NCBI GenBank assembly: GCA_009783115.1
Contig: WRHT01000076.1
Span: forward strand, 1-6,980
Length of the DNA: 6,980 bases
DNA from: Desulfovibrionaceae bacterium
Lineage (GTDB): Bacteria > Desulfobacterota > Desulfovibrionia > Desulfovibrionales > Desulfovibrionaceae
Direction of reading: 5' to 3'
Positions within the stretch are counted from its first letter, which is position 1. Each line of letters opens with the position of its first letter. A program made the position numbers and the translations under genes. Below, piece after piece: positions 1 through 6,980 of this stretch. The notes below the pieces were generated by a model. It saw nothing but the letters and a program-made list of their open reading frames with translations, was not told the DNA's origin and did not search any database.

Positions 1-2
1 TG

Positions 3-2684
<2,682 letters not shown>

Positions 2685-2767
2685 TAAACGGCAAATTGAG
2701 CTTGACAGCCGGGAGGCTTTCTACAAAAGTTAGCCGGAAGCTAAAAATCTATTTCCAGGAGTGATCC
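2685..2767 (+). promoter_or_regulatory. Intergenic gap upstream of the EF-G-like gene, with small inverted repeats and a lone -35-like box
   Basis: This 83-bp gap contains TTGACA at 2702-2707, an exact match to a sigma-70 -35 box. I see no good -10 box at 16-18 bp; the nearest, TACAAA at 2722, is only 14 bp away. Two short inverted repeats follow: AGCC/GGCT (2707-2710 and 2715-2718) and TTAGC/GCTAA (2730-2734 and 2740-2744). Neither is followed by a proper T-run, so neither is a convincing terminator. The downstream gene could be transcribed by readthrough from the kinase gene or from a weak promoter here; the sequence does not decide. Confidence 0.25.
2757..2761 (+). promoter_or_regulatory. 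Ribosome binding site of the EF-G-like gene
   Basis: AGGAG lies six bases before the ATG at 2768. This fixes the start codon, because the protein then begins only about ten residues before the P-loop, as expected for this family. Confidence 0.8.
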
Positions 2768-4828
2768 ATGTCTTCTATTGAAGCGCAAAGAACCTATGCC
2801 CTGGTAGGAACCGGCGGTTGCGGCAAGACCAGCTTGGCGGAGATGTTGCTTTTGCAGGCCGGGGTGATCAATCGCCTCGGTAAAATTGAGGAGGGAGGCA
2901 CGGCCCTGGATTTTGAACCGGAGGAGATCAAGCGCCGGGGCAGCATCCAGCCGGCCTTGGCTACCTACGAATGGAAGGGGGGCCGGCATTTTCTCATGGA
3001 TTTGCCCGGCGACGGAAATTTTACGGGAGATATGGATCTCCTGCTCCTGGCCGTGGATTTTGTCGTTTTCACCTTGGACGCGGTGGACGGCGTGCGCCCG
3101 CTGACCAAGAAACATTGGCAGGCGGTGAAGAAAGCCGGCCTGCCCGCCTGCTGCTTCATAAACAAGCTGGATCGTGACCGGGCTGATTTTGACCAGGCAT
3201 ACGCCGGTCTGGTCGGTCTGGGGATCAAGCCGGTGCTGCTTTACGCCCCTTTGGGGCAAGGCGGTCTTACCGGCTTGGTGGACGTGCTGGCGGGCAAGGC
3301 CCTGATCTTCCAGGCCGATGGAACTACGCGGGAAGATGAAATCCCGGCGGATCAGCGGGAAGCCATGCGCGCTCTCCGGGAAGCGGCTATTGAAAACATT
3401 GCGGAAAGTGATGAATCCTTGATGGAAAAATACCTGGAGACCGGGGAGCTTTCCCCGGAAGAGATCCTCCGCGGTTTGCGCCAGGGAGTGATCCAGGGGG
3501 ACCTCACCCCGGTCATGGCCGGCTCAGCCCTGGAAAACAAGGGCGGAGGGCAGTTGCTGGACCTTCTGGCCGCTGGTCTCCCTTCGCCTCTGGATCGCCC
3601 CGCCCTGGCCGGCGAACAGGGCGAAGAACTGCGCATTGACCCTGCCGGCCAGCCCTTGTGTTTTATCTTCAAGACCATCCAGGATCCTTTTTCCGGCGTG
3701 CTCAGCATCGCCAGGGTCATTTCCGGCAGCGTGAACAGCGAATCTTCCCTCAAAAACATGCGCAACGGCGAAATGGAGCGTATGGGAACCCCTATTTTGC
3801 TGACCGGCAAAAACCAGTCCCCTACCAAGGATAATTTAGGTCCGGGCGCGCTCCTGGCCCTGGCCAAGCTGAAAAATACCCATACCGGCGATACCCTGGC
3901 TGCGGATAAGCTGAACTTTTCCCTGCCTGTTCCGGCCCTGCCTCCGCAACTGATCTCCTACGCCCTGTCCCCAAAGGAAAAAGGCGATGAAGAAAAGGCC
4001 TATGCCGCCATGCAGAAGCTCACGGAGGAGGATGTCACCCTGCGCCTCAGCCGGGACGAGGAAACCGCGGAGATTATCGTCTCCGGCATGGGGCAGCTGC
4101 ATATTGAAATCGCGGTGGAAAAGGCCAAACGCCGCTATAAGGTGGATATACTGCTGAATACCCCCAAAGTTCCTTACCGGGAAACGATTAAGGGCAAAAG
4201 CCAGGTGCAGGGCCGGCATAAAAAGCAGACCGGCGGCCGTGGGCAGTTCGGCGACTGCTGGGTGGAGTTTGAACCCATGCCCAAAGGCTCTGGCTACCTC
4301 TTTGAAGATGCCATCGTGGGCGGGGTCATCCCCCGCCAGTATATCCCGGCCGTGGACAAGGGGGTGCAGGAAGCCGCGGGCAGGGGGTTCCTGGCCGGCT
4401 ACCCCATGGTGGATTTCAAGGCCCGTCTTTATGACGGCAGTTACCATAACGTGGATTCATCGGAAATGGCCTTCAAGATCGCCGGGTCCCTGGCCTTCCG
4501 CAAGGCCATGGAACAATGCCGGCCGGTGCTCCTGGAGCCAATCGTAACCTTGGCGGTATCCATCCCGGACGAATTCATGGGCGATGTCATCGGCGATCTT
4601 TCCAGCCGCCGGGGCAAGGTGCTGGGATCGGATTCCACCGCCGGGATCACCGAACTCAAGGCCCATGTGCCGATGAGCGAAATTCTGCGCTACGCCCCGG
4701 ATCTGCGCTCAATGACCAGCGGGCAGGGCGTGTTCACGGCGGAGTTTTCCCATTACGAGGAAGCCCCGCCGCCGGTGACCGAAAAGGTGGTGGCCGAATA
4801 CCAGAAGGTCCGGAAGGAGGAAGAATAG
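2768..4828 (+). CDS. fusA2: EF-G-like translation GTPase (paralogue of elongation factor G)
   Basis: This is a 686-residue cytoplasmic GTPase of the elongation factor G family, close to the roughly 690-704 residues of standard EF-G. Visible parts are: P-loop GTGGCGKTS (14-22); switch I RRGSI (56-60); switch II DLPGDGNF (78-85); NKLD (132-135); a G' insertion ending in GSALENKG (252-259); beta-barrel domain II (about 287-375); domain III with GMGQLHIEI (440-448); domain IV with TGGRGQFG (488-495) and the tip DGSYHNVDSSEMAF (His560 in the place of the EF-G tip histidine); and domain V (about 595-670). Standard EF-G has AHIDAGKT and DTPGH. Here the P-loop differs and the catalytic histidine is replaced by Asp82, as in EF-G-like paralogues, which also vary there. 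No rpsL, rpsG or tuf gene is adjacent, which supports a paralogue rather than the housekeeping gene. The intact domain IV suggests it still works on the ribosome. Its exact job (translocation, recycling or a stress role) cannot be read from the sequence. The symbol is the label often used for such paralogues. Confidence 0.92.
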   Translation: MSSIEAQRTYALVGTGGCGKTSLAEMLLLQAGVINRLGKIEEGGTALDFEPEEIKRRGSIQPALATYEWKGGRHFLMDLPGDGNFTGDMDLLLLAVDFVVFTLDAVDGVRPLTKKHWQAVKKAGLPACCFINKLDRDRADFDQAYAGLVGLGIKPVLLYAPLGQGGLTGLVDVLAGKALIFQADGTTREDEIPADQREAMRALREAAIENIAESDESLMEKYLETGELSPEEILRGLRQGVIQGDLTPVMAGSALENKGGGQLLDLLAAGLPSPLDRPALAGEQGEELRIDPAGQPLCFIFKTIQDPFSGVLSIARVISGSVNSESSLKNMRNGEMERMGTPILLTGKNQSPTKDNLGPGALLALAKLKNTHTGDTLAADKLNFSLPVPALPPQLISYALSPKEKGDEEKAYAAMQKLTEEDVTLRLSRDEETAEIIVSGMGQLHIEIAVEKAKRRYKVDILLNTPKVPYRETIKGKSQVQGRHKKQTGGRGQFGDCWVEFEPMPKGSGYLFEDAIVGGVIPRQYIPAVDKGVQEAAGRGFLAGYPMVDFKARLYDGSYHNVDSSEMAFKIAGSLAFRKAMEQCRPVLLEPIVTLAVSIPDEFMGDVIGDLSSRRGKVLGSDSTAGITELKAHVPMSEILRYAPDLRSMTSGQGVFTAEFSHYEEAPPPVTEKVVAEYQKVRKEEE

Positions 4829-4830
4829 AC

Positions 4831-4873
4831 GCCGCCATGTGAGCCGGGGATCTGCCCCGGCTCGCATGGCGGT
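4831..4873. terminator. Strong hairpin between convergent genes, probable terminator
   Basis: A 19-bp inverted repeat (4831-4849 pairing with 4855-4873) encloses a five-base loop. Read rightward, every position pairs if two G-U wobbles are allowed. Read leftward those two positions become A-C mismatches, so the hairpin is slightly stronger for the EF-G-like transcript. It begins two bases after the EF-G-like stop codon. Neither side has a long T-run: the leftward transcript runs into a pyrimidine-rich stretch (GTCTATTCTTCCTCC), while the rightward one has only weak T content. A second small hairpin (GCGG/CCGC, 4875-4887) followed by TTTACT lies next to the stop codon of the opposing gene. Placement between convergent genes makes termination, possibly bidirectional, the simplest reading. 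Confidence 0.7.
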
Positions 4874-4888
4874 TGCGGAAACGCCGCT

Positions 4889-5998
4889 TTACTGCCTGTT
4901 ATTGTTGCCTCTGTTGCTGGAATTTTGCTTGTTGGAATTTTGCTGGTTGTCGTCATCCTTGTTGTTGCCGTTGTCTTTCTGCGCCGGTCTGCTCGTCGCC
5001 GGTTTGCTGTCCGTAGCGCCTGGACGGACGGTTTGCTGGGCAGGAGCGCTGGGTTTGGCCGAGGGCGCTGGAGCAGCGGGACGGTCAACCTGCGGGCGTT
5101 GCTGCTGTTCGCGCTGTTGCTGCTGACGTTGTTGTTCCAGGCGTTGCTGTTCCAGACGCTGCTGCTGCTCACGCTGTTGCTGCTCGCGTTGTGCGGGAGC
5201 GCTCGTGGGCGCGGGCGCTGGAACAGGACGGGCAACCTGCTGGGGAGCCTGCTGGCGCTGTTGCTGCTCGCGTAATTGCTGTTCGCGCTGTTGCTGCTGA
5301 CGTTGTTGTTCCAGGCGTTGCTGTTCCAGACGTTGCTGCTGTTCGCGCTGTTGCTGTTCACGTTGCTGTTGCTGCTCGCGCAACTGTTGTTCGCGCTGCT
5401 GTTTCTCGCGCTGCTTCTGTTGTTGCTGTTCCCAGGCCAGGCGTTCCTGCGCCAGGCGGTTTCGCTCCGCCTGATCCTGGGTCTGGCCTTCGGCCTTCAT
5501 GCGCCGGGCGCGTTCCGCGTCATAACTCTGTTGCTGCTCGCGCTGTTCCCAGGCCAGGCGTTCCTGTTCCAGGCGAATTCGTTCCGCCTGGCTGGCCCGG
5601 CGTTCAGCTTCCATGCGCCGGGCGCGTTCCGCGTCATAGCGTTGTTGTTCCCGCGCGGCTTCCTGCCGGTAGCGTTCCAATTCCAGGCGTTGCTGTTCCA
5701 GGCGCAGTTGTTCACGCCGTTCCCAGGCCAGGCGTTCCTGTTCCAGGCGAACCCGTTCCGCCTGGCTGGCCCGGCGTTCAGCTTCCATACGCCGGGCGCG
5801 TTCCTGCTCATAAAGCCTCTGCCCGCGATCCGCTTCCCCGCGGTAATAATCATCGTCGTACTGGTTGTAGTAATAGTTCTGGCCGGGATCTTCCCGTCCA
5901 GCGAGCTGTAAACAGCCTGGAACGCATAGCGCGAGCATTACAAGGAGCGCCGGGGTGATTCGCGCGTGGGGTCCGGACGTGTTCTGCCGTTTTTTCAT
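4889..5998 (-). CDS. Predicted lipoprotein with repeat-built Arg/Glu/Gln coiled coil
   Basis: This 369-residue protein is probably exported and anchored by lipid. A basic start (MKKR) and a hydrophobic stretch (about 14-28) lead to a lipobox VPGC with Cys29; residue +2 is Leu, not Asp, which favours the outer membrane by the enterobacterial rule. A Tyr/Asp-rich linker (40-53) follows. Next come three copies of a block beginning ERARRM (from residues 66, 124 and 162), each with the motif QERLAWE. A Gln-rich coil built on RLEQQ and REQQQ (about 190-250) is followed by a Pro/Ala hinge (251-268), a second copy of the coil (271-301), a second Pro/Ala segment (302-320) and an Asn-rich tail ending NNNRQ. 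The composition predicts a long charged helical rod with flexible joints. No enzymatic domain is recognised. An ideal AAGGAGG precedes the ATG. The gene follows the partial upstream gene closely, so the two are probably co-transcribed. It superficially resembles other coiled-coil envelope proteins such as TolA, but that is composition, not homology. Confidence 0.85.
   Translation of the reverse strand: MKKRQNTSGPHARITPALLVMLALCVPGCLQLAGREDPGQNYYYNQYDDDYYRGEADRGQRLYEQERARRMEAERRASQAERVRLEQERLAWERREQLRLEQQRLELERYRQEAAREQQRYDAERARRMEAERRASQAERIRLEQERLAWEQREQQQSYDAERARRMKAEGQTQDQAERNRLAQERLAWEQQQQKQREKQQREQQLREQQQQREQQQREQQQRLEQQRLEQQRQQQQREQQLREQQQRQQAPQQVARPVPAPAPTSAPAQREQQQREQQQRLEQQRLEQQRQQQQREQQQRPQVDRPAAPAPSAKPSAPAQQTVRPGATDSKPATSRPAQKDNGNNKDDDNQQNSNKQNSSNRGNNNRQ
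5103..5158 (-). repeat. 56-bp exact direct repeat, copy A, in the Gln-rich coil
   Basis: This stretch is identical over 56 bp to 5277-5332, exactly 174 bp (58 codons) away. Similarity continues imperfectly for about 35 bp further right. It encodes part of the second Gln-rich coil. The identity exceeds what protein constraint alone requires, since synonymous sites also match, which indicates a fairly recent in-frame duplication. Confidence 0.9.
5277..5332 (-). repeat. 56-bp exact direct repeat, copy B, in the Gln-rich coil
   Basis: This is the partner of 5103-5158 at an offset of 174 bp. It encodes part of the first Gln-rich coil, ahead (in protein order) of the first Pro/Ala hinge. The duplicated unit is therefore a coil plus its following hinge. 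Confidence 0.9.
5428..5524 (-). repeat. Diverged third copy of the ERARRM coil block
   Basis: This is a diverged copy of the block at 5545-5630, shifted by 117 bp at its right part and containing one extra codon (Gly/Gln/Thr/Gln/Asp in place of Arg/Arg/Ala/Ser). The flanks CCCAGGCCAGGCGTTCCTG and GCGCCGGGCGCGTTCCGCG are well preserved. Confidence 0.8.
5545..5630 (-). repeat. 86-bp near-identical direct repeat, copy 2 of the ERARRM block
   Basis: It matches 5719-5804 over 86 bp with three mismatches, again at an offset of exactly 174 bp. It encodes residues from about Arg124-Glu151 of the lipoprotein. Confidence 0.9.
5719..5804 (-). repeat. 86-bp near-identical direct repeat, copy 1 of the ERARRM block
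   Basis: This is the partner of 5545-5630. It encodes the first ERARRM block of the lipoprotein (about residues 66-93). Compared with the next interval, the segment after this copy carries about 20 extra residues, including LRLEQQRLELERYRQEAARE. Confidence 0.9.
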
Positions 5999-6008
5999 GG
6001 GTAAACCG

Positions 6009-6015
6009 CCTCCTT
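6009..6015 (-). promoter_or_regulatory. Ribosome binding site of the lipoprotein gene
   Basis: Read leftward this is AAGGAGG, a perfect Shine-Dalgarno sequence ten bases before the ATG at 5998. It lies in the 28-bp gap after the stop codon of the upstream gene, so the lipoprotein can be translated strongly from a shared transcript. It also confirms the start that gives the lipoprotein signal peptide. Confidence 0.85.
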
Positions 6016-6026
6016 TATGTTACATC

Positions 6027-6980
6027 TCAGCGTGAGCCGGGCAGCGGAATGATATACGCCTGGCGCAGCGTTTTGCGGTCTTCGCTCTGCCAGGAGCCGA
6101 CCTTGCGCATCCCCTGCACCACTCCCAAAACGCTTTCCTTGGTCAGTTTGCGTAGTGATTCCCGCAGCGTTTCCTTTTCCTCCGCCCCCTGCGCGGTCAG
6201 GCTCCTTTCTTCGGTTTCCACGGTAAGGCTGTCCGAATTGACCCCGGAAAGATATTTCGCGGCGGCGTTTCTGCCCTTCACATCGATGAGCAACGGCGTC
6301 TGCGTCCTGTCCGCCAGCGGGTCGCCTTTCAGGGGAGCGCCTTCCACCACCAGGAGGTAGGATATTCCCTTATGTACATGGAGTCCCGCCCCGCCGTCAA
6401 TCATCCAGGGACGTTGCAAAAAGGCCTCCCGCCATTCTTCTTCCAGGCTGAAGCCCGGCAGTTTGTCCGTATTCACGGCCTCGCCGCCCGCAAGGACTAT
6501 CGGGGGCCTGCCCACCAGCACGGCTACCCCCAGGTGCTCGTCATCCGTCTTCCATTCGCCGGCCTGTTCAGCGCCCTGCAAAAGTCCCCGCACGGTCTCC
6601 TTGGTGGAGGTCTTGGCCCATTCGCGCAGCAGGCTGCCGCCAGGCCCTTCAGCCGTGATTTCCTCATATTGCTCTTGTTTACTTATGGAAAGCCCGAAGA
6701 TCGCTTCGCTCAAGGCCTTGCGCGCATTGCTCACGGCGATGATCCGCGCTTCATGATCCGTGTTCGAGGCCAGGGCGGCAAAACCCACGCCCAGCGCCAC
6801 CCAGCCCTGTTCTTGCGGGAATATTCCGCCGCCGCCGTTGGCCAGCATCGGGTTTTGATCCAGAAGTTCCTCCACCAGGGGGGCCACCCGCACGTCATAA
6901 CAGTCGGCCAGGGGCGAGAGAGGCGCCAGGCTGATGGCCTGGATTTCGGCCAGGATAGCCACAAACGCCTTGTCACCGGC
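6027..6980 (-). CDS. Partial envelope-type protein with two copies of an LPP20-like domain (5' end cut by window)
   Basis: The frame is open to the right edge (AGDKAFVAILAE...), so the start and any signal peptide lie outside the window. The GTG at 6962 is the first possible start inside it but is unlikely to be real. Numbered from that GTG, 311 residues are seen. I do not recognise the product with certainty. Two regions align with each other: about 72-151 and 224-307. Their best match is TKETVRGLLQGAEQAGEW (120-137) against TKESVLGVVQGMRKVGSW (274-291), each preceded by LRE and followed by acidic residues and a hydrophobic strand (GVAVLV, QAYIIPL). The pattern of an Ala-rich helix with alternating NA residues, then a V-x-G-x-x-x-x-x-x-W hairpin and final strand, resembles LPP20-type or related secreted domains; this is inference. 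Between them is a segment with GGAGLHVHKGISYLLVVEG (190-208). It is followed after 28 bp by the lipoprotein gene, suggesting joint function in the envelope. Confidence 0.75.
   Translation of the reverse strand, partial: AGDKAFVAILAEIQAISLAPLSPLADCYDVRVAPLVEELLDQNPMLANGGGGIFPQEQGWVALGVGFAALASNTDHEARIIAVSNARKALSEAIFGLSISKQEQYEEITAEGPGGSLLREWAKTSTKETVRGLLQGAEQAGEWKTDDEHLGVAVLVGRPPIVLAGGEAVNTDKLPGFSLEEEWREAFLQRPWMIDGGAGLHVHKGISYLLVVEGAPLKGDPLADRTQTPLLIDVKGRNAAAKYLSGVNSDSLTVETEERSLTAQGAEEKETLRESLRKLTKESVLGVVQGMRKVGSWQSEDRKTLRQAYIIPLPGSR

Noticed and set aside
2685..2767. A rho-independent terminator for the kinase gene.
   Set aside because: The inverted repeats have arms of only four to five bases and no T-run follows them.
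4753..5361. A second minus-strand frame of 202 codons rich in Ser and Asn, overlapping the EF-G-like end and the Gln-rich coil.
   Set aside because: It is a shifted reading of the same triplet repeats. It runs through the hairpin and into the EF-G-like gene without a plausible start.
5103..5804. Possible CRISPR array or tandem satellite because of repeated units.
   Set aside because: The repeats lie in frame within one coding sequence, vary in length and have no unique spacers of constant size.
5191..5958. Rightward open frames of 255 and 211 codons, rich in Leu, Ala and Val, opposite the lipoprotein gene; the second looks like repeated membrane helices.
   Set aside because: Gln/Arg/Glu codon repeats read in antisense give Leu and Ala runs automatically. 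There is no ribosome binding site or family match, whereas the minus frame has a lipobox and an ideal ribosome binding site.
6960..6962. GTG as the start of the duplicated-domain protein.
   Set aside because: Only a weak AAGG lies nearby, the frame continues to the edge of the window, and no signal peptide would result.

Overview
The window has about 58-60% G+C and is densely coding. It carries four protein genes in a convergent layout. The first two (hybrid sensor kinase, EF-G-like GTPase) read rightward. The last two (a coiled-coil lipoprotein and a partial duplicated-domain protein) read leftward. Gene style points to a Gram-negative bacterium, most likely a deltaproteobacterium of the Desulfovibrio type. 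The reasons are an EF-G paralogue with a DLPGD switch II, a large sensor kinase with a chemoreceptor-like helical sensor, and lipoproteins of envelope type. This placement is inference from family resemblance, not a database match.

Region 1 (1-2684) is a hybrid histidine kinase whose first membrane helix is cut by the left edge. It has an all-helical extracytoplasmic sensor of about 270 residues, a second membrane helix, HAMP, HisKA, HATPase and two complete receiver domains. It has no HPt domain. Region 2 (2768-4828) is a full-length EF-G-like GTPase outside the usual ribosomal-protein operon. Its domains II-V are intact but its GTPase loops are unusual. The 83 bp between these genes hold a clear ribosome binding site, a lone TTGACA and two tiny inverted repeats.

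Region 3 is a strong hairpin (4831-4873) that sits in the 60-bp gap between the convergent genes and probably terminates transcription from one or both sides. Region 4 (4889-6980) is a leftward two-gene unit. Its upstream gene is cut by the right edge and encodes a protein with two copies of one domain, loosely resembling the LPP20 type. It is followed after 29 bp by a lipoprotein with a long Arg/Glu/Gln coiled coil built by repeated intragenic duplication.

The two halves have no evident functional link. The leftward pair is the least familiar part and the best candidate for something undescribed: a two-protein envelope module. I saw no tRNA, rRNA, CRISPR array, insertion sequence or phage gene.
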